Notes: generated from the letters alone by a model not told the origin. 64,000 nucleotides of DNA from Enterovibrio norvegicus_B (GCF_002876705.1 NZ_MDAG01000068.1:62001-126000); one strand, 5' to 3'; positions 16,072-25,671 are shown, numbered from the stretch's first letter. Program-made: numbers and translations.

Positions 16072-17619
16072 ATGACTTTTAAATCTCTAATTGCTAGCGA
16101 CAAACTCGTTTCAACACTGACTATCGGGTTTTTCTCTTGCTTCCTCTTTGCTGCATTGTTTGACCTGCAGTCTTTTACTAACACGATCAATTCTCTGTAC
16201 GCGATGTCAGCCAATATATTTGGCTACGCTTGGCAGTGGCTAATGGTGCTTAACTTTGCTATTGCATTGATCATCGCCATCTCACCTGCGGGTAGAATGA
16301 CGCTGGGTAAGAAGCTCAAGCCTGAAATGAGCACGTTTCGCTGGCTTTCTATGATCATGTGTACTTTGCTAGCAGGGGGCGGTGTCTTCTGGTCTGCTGC
16401 TGAGCCCGTCTATCACTTCATGTCAGCGCCGCCTGTTTTTTCTGGGGCAGAACCTTACACAGAAGCAGCAGCCTCTGCAGCATTGGGGCAAAGCTTCTTC
16501 CATTGGGGCTTTCTTGCATGGGCTGTGCTTGGCACACTGGCGACCATTGTTCTGATGCATGCACATCATCATAAAGGCTTGAGCCTGCGTCCTCGCGCAT
16601 TGCTGTACCCATTGTGTGGTGATCGCTTAGAGAACCACTGGTTAGGCGCGGTTGTCGATACGTGTGCAATCATTGGTGTTGCTGCGGGCACGATTGGCCC
16701 AATCGGCTTCTTGGCGAGCCAACTCGGCTATAGTGTGGAGTCTCTGACGGGTATGGAGAATACGCTGACGCTTCAGATCTCGATTCTTTTGGGTGTTGTC
16801 GCGGTCTACTCAATTTCAGCATTTTCTGGATTGGACAAAGGGTTGCAGTGGTTGAGTAAGATGAATGTCATTGGGGCGTTTGCATTGCTGGTTGCTGTAC
16901 TTTTCCTTGGGCCGACACAGTTTATTTTCGGTGAATTTGCCGCAGGTTTCGGCACCTATATCAGCCATTTTTCTTCATTGGGGCTTGATGCTGCAAATGA
17001 AGGCTGGCAGAGCGGGTGGACGTGGTTCTTTTGGGGCTGGTTCATTGGTTTTGCGCCGATGATGGCGATCTTCATTGCCAAGATCTCTGAAGGACGAAGC
17101 GTGAGAATGCTGATTCTGGCTATCAGTGTTTGCGCACCTATCGCGACCAATTTCTGGTTCAGTGCGTTGGGCGGGACGGGTATCTTCTTTGAGATGACGA
17201 ACCCTGGCAGTATCTCTGGGCCGTTATCAGACGCTGGTTTACCCGCTGTTTTGATTGCCATGCTTCAACAGTTACCGCTTCAAGCCATTCTCGTTCCTGC
17301 GTTCTTGTTACTGACGACGACATTCGTGGCGACCACGGGTGATTCAATGGCGTATTCCATTGCAGTCGTCACGTCAGAAAATACAACGCCTTCAAAGTAC
17401 CATCGTCTGTTTTGGGCGATCATGCTGGGTGTCGTTGCCGCTGTATTGCTGGCGGCGGGTGAGGGCGGATTGAGTGCGCTTCAATCCTTTATCGTGATCA
17501 CTGCCGTTCCTGTGTCGATTCTCATCGCGACGACCTTGATATCTGCGCCTGTGACGATTTTTTGGATGATCAAACAATCGAAGCAAGAAAAGCGTTGGAA
17601 GCTCGTCACTACGAGTTGA
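16072..17619 (+). CDS. BCCT-family transporter with altered substrate box
   Basis: A 515-residue secondary transporter of the betaine/carnitine/choline family with about twelve membrane segments. The family signature region is recognisable (WFFWGWFIGFAPMMAIFIAKIS, quoted in part; near residue 325), as is FHWGF in TM4. Compared with BetP from memory, the aromatic cage differs: the usual WWISW reads WFIGF, and the Tyr after FHW...W is Leu. It lacks the long charged termini of osmoregulated BCCT carriers. It may transport something other than glycine betaine. An intrinsic terminator follows. Confidence 0.92.
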   Translation: MTFKSLIASDKLVSTLTIGFFSCFLFAALFDLQSFTNTINSLYAMSANIFGYAWQWLMVLNFAIALIIAISPAGRMTLGKKLKPEMSTFRWLSMIMCTLLAGGGVFWSAAEPVYHFMSAPPVFSGAEPYTEAAASAALGQSFFHWGFLAWAVLGTLATIVLMHAHHHKGLSLRPRALLYPLCGDRLENHWLGAVVDTCAIIGVAAGTIGPIGFLASQLGYSVESLTGMENTLTLQISILLGVVAVYSISAFSGLDKGLQWLSKMNVIGAFALLVAVLFLGPTQFIFGEFAAGFGTYISHFSSLGLDAANEGWQSGWTWFFWGWFIGFAPMMAIFIAKISEGRSVRMLILAISVCAPIATNFWFSALGGTGIFFEMTNPGSISGPLSDAGLPAVLIAMLQQLPLQAILVPAFLLLTTTFVATTGDSMAYSIAVVTSENTTPSKYHRLFWAIMLGVVAAVLLAAGEGGLSALQSFIVITAVPVSILIATTLISAPVTIFWMIKQSKQEKRWKLVTTS

Positions 17620-17640
17620 ACAAGATAAGCGAAATATACA

Positions 17641-17671
17641 AAAAAGGAGAACAGTCATTGTTCTCCTTTTT
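17641..17671. terminator. Bidirectional intrinsic terminator
   Basis: AAAAAGGAGAACA, loop GTCA, TGTTCTCCTTTTT. It lies between the convergent BCCT gene and the molybdenum hydroxylase operon, and can serve both. Confidence 0.9.
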
Positions 17672-17672
17672 G

Positions 17673-18260
17673 TTATTTGGTTTCCCACGCCGTTAGCGCT
17701 TGTGGCGTATCGATGTCAACGCTGGCATGTATAAGCGATACCGCTGTTATCGTGTACCCATCTTCATAAAACAACACCTTTGCGCCTTTGTCTCCTTCAA
17801 GTGATTTAAGGCGGTCAAACGTCGTTTGATTGAAAACAGCAGGCACACCTAAGGTATCCGCATATTGGCTACACGCAATATCCACGTCTTCGACGTGAAA
17901 GGCGGTCAATAGCGCGTTCGTATCCGCCCCTGAAACATCAGGTTGGTCAGCCAATAGAATCATCATTTTTGAACATGTCTGTTCCAACTGTTCGGTGACA
18001 CTGGCAATCACACGTCCAATGCCTGATTCCCACTCTTTGGCATACAATAATTGCACTGGCCACGCATGTTGTTTTGCGGCTTTGCTTATGTCGTTATGCC
18101 AACATCCTGTCACAAGGTAGATGTCGTCACTGATGGCTTTTGCAGCCTTAATAGCGCGTGCAACGAGGGGTTCTCCATTGGCGATAGCGAGCGTCTTACA
18201 CGATCCAAATCGAGATGCTTTTCCCGCCGCGAGAATGACGACCGTGGTTTTTGTCATCAT
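17673..18260 (-). CDS. MobA-like nucleotidyltransferase (MocA type, molybdenum cofactor cytidylyltransferase)
   Basis: A 195-residue NTP-transferase with the N-terminal nucleotide-binding motif LAAGKASRFGSCK (10-22) and the LLADQPDVSG segment (about 102-111). MocA relatives attach CMP to molybdopterin to make the cytosine-dinucleotide cofactor used by hydroxylases of the xanthine oxidase family. The gene order fits that role: it is last in an operon with XdhC and the two hydroxylase subunits. Its ATG overlaps the xdhC-like stop by 4 bp. A MobA-type guanylyltransferase role is less likely in this context. Confidence 0.88.
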   Translation of the reverse strand: MMTKTTVVILAAGKASRFGSCKTLAIANGEPLVARAIKAAKAISDDIYLVTGCWHNDISKAAKQHAWPVQLLYAKEWESGIGRVIASVTEQLEQTCSKMMILLADQPDVSGADTNALLTAFHVEDVDIACSQYADTLGVPAVFNQTTFDRLKSLEGDKGAKVLFYEDGYTITAVSLIHASVDIDTPQALTAWETK

Positions 18261-19300
18261 GACAGAGAACCACTGAACGATACCCCAGACGCATCATTTA
18301 ATCTGGCCATACATTCTGCCAATATCGACATGGCAATGCCTTCTGGTAACGCTGCGCCGAGATGTAAACCCGCGGGGCCTGATAAGTGACAGGGAAGATC
18401 GTCGATCTTAATTTCCGCAGCCGTTAATACGTCATCACGGCGATGTGTCGGCCCAAGTAACGCGAGGTAGCGTAATTCAGCATGCTGGAGGGATGACAAT
18501 ACCTGTGCATCCAAGGTCACGTTGTGGGTCATCGTGACGGCAGCATCGACACGGTGGTTGAGGCAATATGTGGCGAGTGATTCGGCAGAACCTCTAAGAA
18601 TGGTATTTGCGGTGTGGAAATATTCACGCCTTGCATTGGCAGGGCGTGGATCCCAAAGTGAAACGTGCCAACCTAATTGACTTGCTAACGTTACGAGCGG
18701 TTTTGCGTCTAACCCTCCGCCTGCAATCAAGAGATGGATAGGCGGTTGAACATAGGTACGTAGCCAGTCTTGTTCACCTTCTTTAAAGCGCTTCCCAAAC
18801 GTGACGCCGTCACTAACATAGTGGTGCGCCTGCTCTGACGGAATGAATGATGCCGCGTCTGATAGCGAGCCAGAACGGTGAGCATTTTTAGTTGGAATAC
18901 GCTGATAGAAGTGGCCGGATTGTCGTTGCATTAGGTGGGTATACACCGCCTCTAATGCGAGATAATTGTTAGCAGCCGACAAAGATTGCAGCATGACTTC
19001 AACCGTGCCGCCACACCCGATGCCAAGTTGAAAAGAGAGATCATCTTCATCCTGACTATCATAAATCAGCGTGACACTGTCACCTGTGGCCATCACTTTC
19101 TTTGCATGGCGCTGGATATCTGATTCCAAACATCCGCCGCTAAGCATGCCCAGTTGTTGACCAAAGCCATTAAAGAACATCATGGCACCTGCTTTTCGAT
19201 AGCAGGGGCCATGCGTGTTGAAGACAGTGCCGAGCACCCACTCGGCATTGTCTTTTTCTGGGTACCATTGGCTAAGCAAATGGAGTAAATGATTCGACAT
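18257..19300 (-). CDS. XdhC/CoxF-family molybdenum cofactor insertion protein
   Basis: The 347-residue protein belongs to the XdhC/CoxI family, which binds the molybdenum cofactor, protects it, and hands it to hydroxylases after sulfuration. The N-terminal XdhC_CoxI domain has the two conserved Cys motifs (MLSGGCLESD and GIGCGGTVEV), and the C-terminal Rossmann domain begins at HLLIAGGGLDAKPL (about residue 190). AAGGAC lies just before the ATG. It is 36 bp downstream of the large-subunit gene and overlaps the MocA gene, all on the minus strand. Confidence 0.93.
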   Translation of the reverse strand: MSNHLLHLLSQWYPEKDNAEWVLGTVFNTHGPCYRKAGAMMFFNGFGQQLGMLSGGCLESDIQRHAKKVMATGDSVTLIYDSQDEDDLSFQLGIGCGGTVEVMLQSLSAANNYLALEAVYTHLMQRQSGHFYQRIPTKNAHRSGSLSDAASFIPSEQAHHYVSDGVTFGKRFKEGEQDWLRTYVQPPIHLLIAGGGLDAKPLVTLASQLGWHVSLWDPRPANARREYFHTANTILRGSAESLATYCLNHRVDAAVTMTHNVTLDAQVLSSLQHAELRYLALLGPTHRRDDVLTAAEIKIDDLPCHLSGPAGLHLGAALPEGIAMSILAECMARLNDASGVSFSGSLS

Positions 19301-19336
19301 GACTGTCCTTTACATCCGTTCCGTTTGTTTCACCGG

Positions 19337-21547
19337 TTAGCTTTTGGCCAAGCGTAACGGCAAGTCGGTTAAACGCTGACCCGTCAACGCAAACACCGCG
19401 TTCGCGACAGCAGGTGCAATCGGTGGCGTACCAGGTTCACCAACGCCTGTTGGCGGCTCGGCTGAAGGCATAATGTGCACGTCTACGGTGGGCATCTGAG
19501 CAAATCGCAGTACCTTGTAGTCGTGAAAGTTAGATTGCACGACAGCGCCATCTTTGAGGGTGATTTCGCTTTCCAGTGTCTGCGAAAGACCAAAACCTAT
19601 GCCGCCTTGCATTTGTGCTTCGATGTTGCTGGGGTTGATAGCAACGCCACAGTCAACGGCACACACGACGCGCTCGACAACGATCTCTCCGTTTTTCACC
19701 GACACTTCGGCCACTTGCGCAACGAAAGTACGGAAGGATTCATGCACGGCGATGCCTCGCGCTTTCCCTTCAGGTAAGGGCTTATCCCAACCGGCTTTTT
19801 CTGCAGCAAGCTTTAACACGCCTTTAAGACGTGGGTGGCCTTCTAGCATGTTTAACCTGTAAGCCACGGGGTCTTTTCCTGCGGTATGCGCGAGTTGATC
19901 GATGAAGGTTTCGGTCGAAAACGCGTTATGAGTATGGCCAACCGAACGCCACCACAGCACGGGAACCGGGCTTTGTGTAGTGTGCAGTTCAACAGCAAAG
20001 TGTGGAATGCGGTAAGGCAGTGTCGAAGAGCCTTCAACAGACGTGCTGTCGATGCCATCTTTCACCATGAAATCTTCAAACGAGGTGCCCGCTGCGATGG
20101 ATTGGCCCACAACGCGCTGTTCCCATGCATCGACATTACCTTGGTTATCCAATGATGCTCGGATTTTTTGAACATACATAGGGCGATAATAACCAGCATG
20201 CATGTCATCTTCTCGCGTCCACACCAGTTTGATCGGCACACCGCGTTGTGTGTTCGCGATCATCACAGTTTCAGCAACATAGTCTGATTGTGGGTTGGCG
20301 CGTCGACCAAAGCTACCGCCGGCAAACACGGTGTTGATGGCGATGTTTTCTGGCTTGATGTTCAAGATAGACGCCGCAACAAATTGATCGATGGTCGGTA
20401 GCTGTGCGCCATACCACATCTCACATTTGTCATCTTCGGCCAACACCACACAGTTCATCGGCTCCATGGCGGCATGGGCGAGAAAAGGGAAGTAATAGGT
20501 GGCTTCAAGCACTTTATCAGCGGTGGCAAGTTTTCCACTGGCGTCGCCTTCAACCCGTGCGGGTAAGCCTTTTTGATCGGCCAGTGTTTTGTATTCTTTT
20601 AGGAGGTCATCCGTGCTTTTGGTGAATGCGGAACGATCCCACACCAGTTTTAGTTTGTCGCGTCCCACTTTGGCACTCCAAAAATCCTTCGCAACTACGG
20701 CGACACCTGCGGGTATTTGAACCACATCGACCACACCAGGGGATTTTTTAGCGTCCGTAGCATCGACACTGATGAGCTTGGCACCGAAGGAAGGCGGGTG
20801 AGCCACAACGGCCGTCAACATGCCCTCGATTTGGACATCTTGTGTGAAGGTTGCCGTGCCGTTGCTTTTTCCATGATCTTTGCGCGTGGTGCCCGTCTTA
20901 CCAATCAGCGAAAACTGATCAGGCTTTTTCAACGTGACAGCATCATCAGCAGGTAAAGCTTCCATTGTGGCCAATTCAGCCAGTTCACCAAAAGAGGCAG
21001 ATTTGCCTGAGGCTTGGTGAGAAACCATGTTCTTGCTAACATAAATATCACTTGCTGGTACTTTCCACAGCTTGGCTGCTGCGCTCACCAGCATGGTGCG
21101 GGCTTTTGCGCCTGCTACACGAAGCTGCATGAAGGAGTTAGCGATGGCTGTACTGCCGCCTGTACCTTGCACTGGGCCAAACAAGAGGTTGTTGTAGAGG
21201 TTTGCATTCGCGGGGGCCGCTTCGGTTGAAACCAATGCCCAATCCGCATCTAGCTCGTCAGCGGCAATGGTCGCGAGCCCTGTTGTGACGCCTTGTCCCA
21301 TTTCAAGGTGCTTAATCAAAATGGTGACGGTGTTGTCATTGCCAATGCGAATAAACGCGTTCGGCTCAAACTGTGTTCCTTCGGCGTCTGCTGCTGATGT
21401 AGCAAAAGCAGGAAGATGAACGCTCAACGTTAAACCTGCACCCGCCGTGGTCATGAGTTTAATGAAGCTTCGACGTGATGTGCCAGAGGATTGTGTCGCT
21501 AGATCGGCGTTGCGTTTCGCTTGAAACGCACGAATAAACTCTTGCAT
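19337..21547 (-). CDS. Tat-exported molybdopterin-binding subunit of an aldehyde/isoquinoline-type oxidoreductase
   Basis: A 736-residue large subunit of the xanthine oxidase family. The twin-arginine signal SRRSFIKLM (24-32) shows export of the folded enzyme to the periplasm. The molybdopterin-binding signatures include GQGVTTG near the N-terminus, GGSFGRRA in the middle and, near the C-terminus, GVGEPGTPP with the catalytic Glu. Single-chain large subunits with a Tat signal paired with a small 2Fe-2S protein are typical of IorB- and aldehyde-oxidase-like enzymes. The ATG at 21547 has AGGGG upstream; a longer frame to 21616 overlaps the small-subunit gene. The substrate is not predictable. 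Confidence 0.93.
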   Translation of the reverse strand: MQEFIRAFQAKRNADLATQSSGTSRRSFIKLMTTAGAGLTLSVHLPAFATSAADAEGTQFEPNAFIRIGNDNTVTILIKHLEMGQGVTTGLATIAADELDADWALVSTEAAPANANLYNNLLFGPVQGTGGSTAIANSFMQLRVAGAKARTMLVSAAAKLWKVPASDIYVSKNMVSHQASGKSASFGELAELATMEALPADDAVTLKKPDQFSLIGKTGTTRKDHGKSNGTATFTQDVQIEGMLTAVVAHPPSFGAKLISVDATDAKKSPGVVDVVQIPAGVAVVAKDFWSAKVGRDKLKLVWDRSAFTKSTDDLLKEYKTLADQKGLPARVEGDASGKLATADKVLEATYYFPFLAHAAMEPMNCVVLAEDDKCEMWYGAQLPTIDQFVAASILNIKPENIAINTVFAGGSFGRRANPQSDYVAETVMIANTQRGVPIKLVWTREDDMHAGYYRPMYVQKIRASLDNQGNVDAWEQRVVGQSIAAGTSFEDFMVKDGIDSTSVEGSSTLPYRIPHFAVELHTTQSPVPVLWWRSVGHTHNAFSTETFIDQLAHTAGKDPVAYRLNMLEGHPRLKGVLKLAAEKAGWDKPLPEGKARGIAVHESFRTFVAQVAEVSVKNGEIVVERVVCAVDCGVAINPSNIEAQMQGGIGFGLSQTLESEITLKDGAVVQSNFHDYKVLRFAQMPTVDVHIMPSAEPPTGVGEPGTPPIAPAVANAVFALTGQRLTDLPLRLAKS

Positions 21548-21551
21548 GTCA

Positions 21552-22016
21552 TTACCCCTGTGCTGATTCTTTCGCGGCTTGTTTAATGGCCTCACGGATT
21601 CGAACGTACGTTGCACAGCGGCAAATATTCCCGTTCATTGCAGCGTCGATATCGTCATCTGTGGGCGAAGGATTGTTAGCAAGGAGTGCGCTCGCCGCCA
21701 TGATTTGGCCTGACTGGCAATACCCGCATTGCGGTACCGCAAGTTCTTCCCACGCAGTTTGAATGGCTTTGGCGGCTTTTGTTTCAATGCCCTCAATGGT
21801 GGTGATATGTTGCCCAATGACTGCAGAGACAGGGGTGACACAAGATCGAATCGGTTGACCTGCCATGTGGACGGTGCACGCGCCGCACTGAGCAAGACCA
21901 CAGCCGAACTTAGTGCCCGTGAGTTTGACATTGTCTCGAAGCACCCACAAAAGTGGCGTTTCAGGTGGGACATCCAGCTCATGATCTTGCCCGTTAATAT
22001 TGATAGAAACGGTCAT
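21552..22016 (-). CDS. 2Fe-2S subunit of the molybdenum hydroxylase
   Basis: The 154-residue small subunit passes electrons from the molybdenum centre. It carries two 2Fe-2S clusters: a plant-ferredoxin-type site (Cys39, Cys44, Cys47, Cys59; CGLAQCGAC) and an alpha-helical site (Cys97, Cys100, Cys132, Cys134; CGYC and CRC). It has no signal peptide, so it is probably co-exported with the Tat-bearing large subunit. The open frame extends to 22115, but the ATG at 22016 preceded by AAGGAG is the natural start. The large-subunit start lies 4 bp after its stop. Confidence 0.95.
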   Translation of the reverse strand: MTVSININGQDHELDVPPETPLLWVLRDNVKLTGTKFGCGLAQCGACTVHMAGQPIRSCVTPVSAVIGQHITTIEGIETKAAKAIQTAWEELAVPQCGYCQSGQIMAASALLANNPSPTDDDIDAAMNGNICRCATYVRIREAIKQAAKESAQG

Positions 22017-22375
22017 GTTTTTCTCCTTCGATAGGGCTTTTATTATTCCCGAATGACGAGGTTGCTCGGTGTTCAGCAGGGTGGCGATATCACCCCTTGA
22101 GAATGCACAACGCATTCAATCCCAAACCGCACTTGCTACAAGCCACGCATTCACTTTTAGCGTAGTTGATAGGAAGCACTGCAAGGTGTTGGGTGCTGAT
22201 TTCAGGCAATAGTGGTCTACGGGGTATTCTCCTAGTAACTATGGCTAGAATTTTGGGGACATGTTATCGAGATGTTCCTGTATTCTTGCCTATTACTCCG
22301 AAGTTAATGTCATTAACAGGCTTGGGTGCGCGATTGGTGTCATAATCCTACGATCTAATTTGAAAGAGAGTTTGC
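22017..22375. promoter_or_regulatory. Divergent promoter region, hydroxylase operon / araC-type gene
   Basis: The 359-bp space between divergent genes must hold both promoters. CATAAT at 22341-22346 could be the -10 of the AraC-type gene. No specific AraC-type direct repeat was recognised. Confidence 0.45.
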
Positions 22376-23263
22376 ATGGAATTCAATTCTGTATTGGCTG
22401 AACATGTCTTCCAACATGTGGGCGGCGATTGTGTTCACCCCACTGACATTGAAGGGCTGACACTGTTTTCCTCGACACAAAATATTCCTGTGATGCCGAT
22501 TGTTCTGCAGCCTTCTATTTGTTTTGTGCTGCAAGGCAGCAAGCAATTGAGCTCGGGGAAAAGTGTTTATCAATATGACCCATCCACCTACTTGATCAAC
22601 TCTGTCACACGACCTGTGGATGCCAGCGTGTCGCGTGTTGACCCCAATAGGCCATATGTAGGTGCGAGTTTACGCATTGATCGGCAGATGGTCGGCCAGT
22701 TGATGATGGAAATGAGTCAATGGCAAAGTGATGATGCGCTTGAACAGCAAATGGAACTCACGCAATCCACAGCAATCACGCCAGAGATAATGGGAAATCT
22801 CGCGCGGCTGATTCGCACTGCGGATGATCCAATGGACAGGCAGGTATTGTCTGCATCCTTGTGCCGCGAACTTTACTATCAGGTATTGAAAGGGCCATCA
22901 GGTGGGCTATTGCGCAACAGTGTGAACAACCATGCGGGTGCAAACCGAATTACACCTGTTGTGCATTATATCGAGCAGCACTTTGAGCGAAATCTGGGGA
23001 TTGATGAAATATCCGATGTGGCGGGGATGAGCGCGTCAACATTGCACGAACACTTTAAACAAGTGACCTCGGTATCGCCGATGCAATATGTGAAATCGTT
23101 GCGATTGCATAAAGCGCGTTCGATGTTGTCTTTGGGTTCTCAAGTCGCGGAGGTGTGTTATGCCGTGGGTTATAGCAGTCCGTCCCAATTCAGTCGTGAA
23201 TTTAAACGGTATTTTGGGATTACGCCGAGTGAAGCCAAGTCTGCGGTGATTGCGATTGGCTAG
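22376..23263 (+). CDS. AraC-family transcriptional regulator
   Basis: A 295-residue AraC-type regulator with the AraC_N ligand-binding domain (about 15-165, including QPSICFVLQGSKQL) and two C-terminal helix-turn-helix motifs (about 195-290; IDEISDVAGMSASTLHEHF and VCYAVGYSSPSQFSREFKR). Regulators of this subgroup commonly stand next to aldehyde or alcohol oxidoreductase genes. It is divergent from the molybdenum hydroxylase operon and is its likely regulator. A GAGAG sequence precedes the ATG. Confidence 0.93.
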   Translation: MEFNSVLAEHVFQHVGGDCVHPTDIEGLTLFSSTQNIPVMPIVLQPSICFVLQGSKQLSSGKSVYQYDPSTYLINSVTRPVDASVSRVDPNRPYVGASLRIDRQMVGQLMMEMSQWQSDDALEQQMELTQSTAITPEIMGNLARLIRTADDPMDRQVLSASLCRELYYQVLKGPSGGLLRNSVNNHAGANRITPVVHYIEQHFERNLGIDEISDVAGMSASTLHEHFKQVTSVSPMQYVKSLRLHKARSMLSLGSQVAEVCYAVGYSSPSQFSREFKRYFGITPSEAKSAVIAIG

Positions 23264-23290
23264 AAGATAGGCAGATAAAAACAGGAAACG

Positions 23291-23315
23291 AGGTTCGAGT
23301 TTTCGTCTCGAACCT
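23291..23315. terminator. Possible hairpin between convergent genes
   Basis: AGGTTCGAG, loop TTTTCGT, CTCGAACCT: a perfect 9-bp stem between the convergent AraC and beta-barrel genes. T tracts on either side are weak, so it may be a terminator or only a stabilising 3-prime hairpin. Confidence 0.5.
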
Positions 23316-23327
23316 TACTATGGAAGA

Positions 23328-23879
23328 CTAGAGTTCGAATCTCACATTGAGATAGAACTGCTCTTTGTACAAGCCATTGAAACGATAAACCCCGCCAAGA
23401 GAGAGTGCGTCAGTGGAGTGAAAGCGCCCACCAATTTCAACCACACTTCGTGTGTCATCTGAATCAAACGCCACTTGGCCAACCAAAATGTTTGCCTCCA
23501 TTTGCGGAAGCACCCAAGCGCGGACGCCGACATTGACGCCGTAGGCAAGTTCGCCCCAGTCATGCTTATCATCTTGAGGGAATTTGACCGAATAGACTTG
23601 CGCGTCACCATGCACATCGACAAAACCATTGATCGGTGCGTGAAATCCCGCGCCACCAGACGCAATCCAATCTCCCTCGAATTGGCTACTGCCATTCACA
23701 ATGAAATGCGCACCGTCCATAAAGGCCAATCTTGCTTTCGCTGCTAACCCTGACGGATTAGAGGTAAAACCAACCTCAAGGTTGGTGTAATTAAAATTTG
23801 TTGCCGAGGCAGCAGCGGAAAACAGGCCAAGTGAGAGTGCAATAGTTCGAATAACGCGTGTTCTTTTTCTAGTATTCAC
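23328..23879 (-). CDS. Small outer-membrane beta-barrel protein (YfaZ-like)
   Basis: A 183-residue protein with a Sec signal peptide (N-terminal Arg/Lys run, hydrophobic core, cleavage near AAASA-TNFN) and alternating hydrophobic strands ending in NVRFEL, a terminal aromatic beta-signal typical of outer-membrane barrels. The general pattern is YfaZ-like, but the similarity is weak and function unknown. It is monocistronic. Confidence 0.72.
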   Translation of the reverse strand: MNTRKRTRVIRTIALSLGLFSAAASATNFNYTNLEVGFTSNPSGLAAKARLAFMDGAHFIVNGSSQFEGDWIASGGAGFHAPINGFVDVHGDAQVYSVKFPQDDKHDWGELAYGVNVGVRAWVLPQMEANILVGQVAFDSDDTRSVVEIGGRFHSTDALSLGGVYRFNGLYKEQFYLNVRFEL

Positions 23880-24171
23880 AGCTTTCCATGCCTTATCTAT
23901 AAAGTATTACAACCGTTTGAGTGTATGGGTAGCTGGACGAAATTTGCAGGTGTGAAGCACATAAATTTGATGAAGATTACAAACAATTTCTTGTGCGAGG
24001 ATTTCGGTAACATTTTTATGCAAACGGTGTGGTATCTTTGCATTTAATCACTAGGTCAAAGAAGCGGGATTTCGCTTTGCGGACAAGGGGTTCACGCATT
24101 ACGTTGACGATCTCAGTACTTCACTGAACCTCACAGACACGCACACCCCTCAGAATATTCAGGTTTATTAC
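23880..24171. other. Intergenic region before cobQ, no riboswitch seen
   Basis: About 290 bp. I looked for a cobalamin riboswitch ahead of cobQ and saw neither the conserved B12 box nor the expected surrounding stems. TTGCAT motifs with A/T-rich spacing may provide promoters, but none is clear. Confidence 0.4.
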
Positions 24172-25671
24172 ATGCTTTCTACTCACAAAGCCCTCATGGT
24201 TCAAGGTACAACGTCAGACGCTGGTAAAAGTGTTTTGGTCGCTGGTTTGGGGCGTGTACTCGCGCGTCGAGGCATTTCTGTTGCCCCGTTTAAATCTCAA
24301 AATATGGCGTTAAACAGTGCTGTGACAAAAGACGGTGGCGAGATAGGGCGGGCACAAGCTTTTCAAGCCTTCGCTTGTGGTGTTGAGCCGACGGTTCATA
24401 TGAATCCCATTTTGCTTAAACCAAACTCTGATTGTGCAGCACAAGTCATCGTACAAGGCAAAGCGACGGCGTCGATGGACGCAATTGGTTTTCAATCCTA
24501 TAAAACATTTGCGATGCCGCCTGTGATGGCGTCGTTCGAGATTCTTAAAAGCCAGTTCGATACCATCTTGATTGAAGGTGCGGGTAGCCCCGCAGAAGTG
24601 AATTTGCGCGCAAATGATATTGCAAACATGGGGTTTGCTGAAGAAGCCGATGTGCCCGTTATCATCGTTGCTGATATCGATCGTGGAGGGGTGTTTGCAC
24701 ACCTAACAGGCACGTTGAATTGCTTGTCTCAATCAGAACAAGACCGCGTTATTGGCTTTGTGATCAACCGATTTCGCGGCGACATTAAGTTACTAGAGCC
24801 CGGTTTAGATTGGCTGGAAGAAAAGACGGGCAAGCCTGTGATTGGGGTTATTCCTTATCTGCAAGGTTTGATGCTGGATGCGGAAGATGCCATTGATACT
24901 GCACAGTCAGACGATAAAGAATCGGAGTTATTCAATATTGTTGTTCCTGTGTATCCACGTGTCAGTAACCATACTGATCTCGATGCACTAAGAATGCACC
25001 CTCAGGTGAATCTTCAATTTGTCCGTCCGGGAGACCCATTGCCTGCTGCAGATTTGATCGTGCTTCCTGGAAGTAAGAGTGTGATCAGCGATTTGGCATC
25101 GTTACGTGCGTATGGCTGGGACAAGCAAATCGCCAAACACCTTCGCTATGGGGGCAAGATTGCGGGTATTTGTGGTGGGTATCAAATGCTGGGACGACGT
25201 ATTGCCGATCCGTATGGCATTGAAGGTGAACCTGCATCGGTAGAGGGGTTGGGCTACTTGCAGTGTGAAACCACAATAGAAAAAGAAAAGGTACTTACAC
25301 AGAAAACAGGCACATTGGCACTGCTGGGGCGTGAAGCACCCGTCAAAGGCTATGAGATCCACATGGGTGTGTCGACAGTCCATGGTAAATCACCCATATC
25401 ATATAAAAACGAAGACAGTGACAACGTCTTGTTCGATGGTTTGGTGAGTGAGGATGATGTGGTGTTAGGAACCTATTGGCATGGTGTGTTTGATTCGCCA
25501 GATGCTTGTGCATTGATCCTTCAGTGGGCGGGGTTGGAAAAAGCGAAACAATCAAACCTAGATGCGCTTCGAGAGAAGAGTATTGATGTGTTGGCTGATG
25601 CTTTGGAGGCGAATTTAGATCTTGATTTGCTTTTTCCTAAGCTGAAACTGCTTTCAAAGGAAGAGCGATAA
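24172..25671 (+). CDS. cobQ: Cobyric acid synthase CobQ (CbiP)
   Basis: CobQ amidates four carboxyl side chains of adenosyl-cobyrinic acid a,c-diamide using glutamine and ATP, in cobalamin synthesis. The 499-residue protein has the ATP-binding P-loop variant GTTSDAGKS (12-20) of the dethiobiotin-synthetase fold and a C-terminal class I glutamine amidotransferase with nucleophile Cys334 (GICGGYQMLG) and catalytic His437 (WHGVF). Both halves look intact. No other cobalamin gene is adjacent in this window, so the rest of the pathway must lie elsewhere or the gene acts in corrinoid salvage. Confidence 0.97.
   Translation: MLSTHKALMVQGTTSDAGKSVLVAGLGRVLARRGISVAPFKSQNMALNSAVTKDGGEIGRAQAFQAFACGVEPTVHMNPILLKPNSDCAAQVIVQGKATASMDAIGFQSYKTFAMPPVMASFEILKSQFDTILIEGAGSPAEVNLRANDIANMGFAEEADVPVIIVADIDRGGVFAHLTGTLNCLSQSEQDRVIGFVINRFRGDIKLLEPGLDWLEEKTGKPVIGVIPYLQGLMLDAEDAIDTAQSDDKESELFNIVVPVYPRVSNHTDLDALRMHPQVNLQFVRPGDPLPAADLIVLPGSKSVISDLASLRAYGWDKQIAKHLRYGGKIAGICGGYQMLGRRIADPYGIEGEPASVEGLGYLQCETTIEKEKVLTQKTGTLALLGREAPVKGYEIHMGVSTVHGKSPISYKNEDSDNVLFDGLVSEDDVVLGTYWHGVFDSPDACALILQWAGLEKAKQSNLDALREKSIDVLADALEANLDLDLLFPKLKLLSKEER

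Noticed and set aside
24000..24171. Cobalamin riboswitch before cobQ
   Set aside because: The conserved B12 box and the expected stems were not found.
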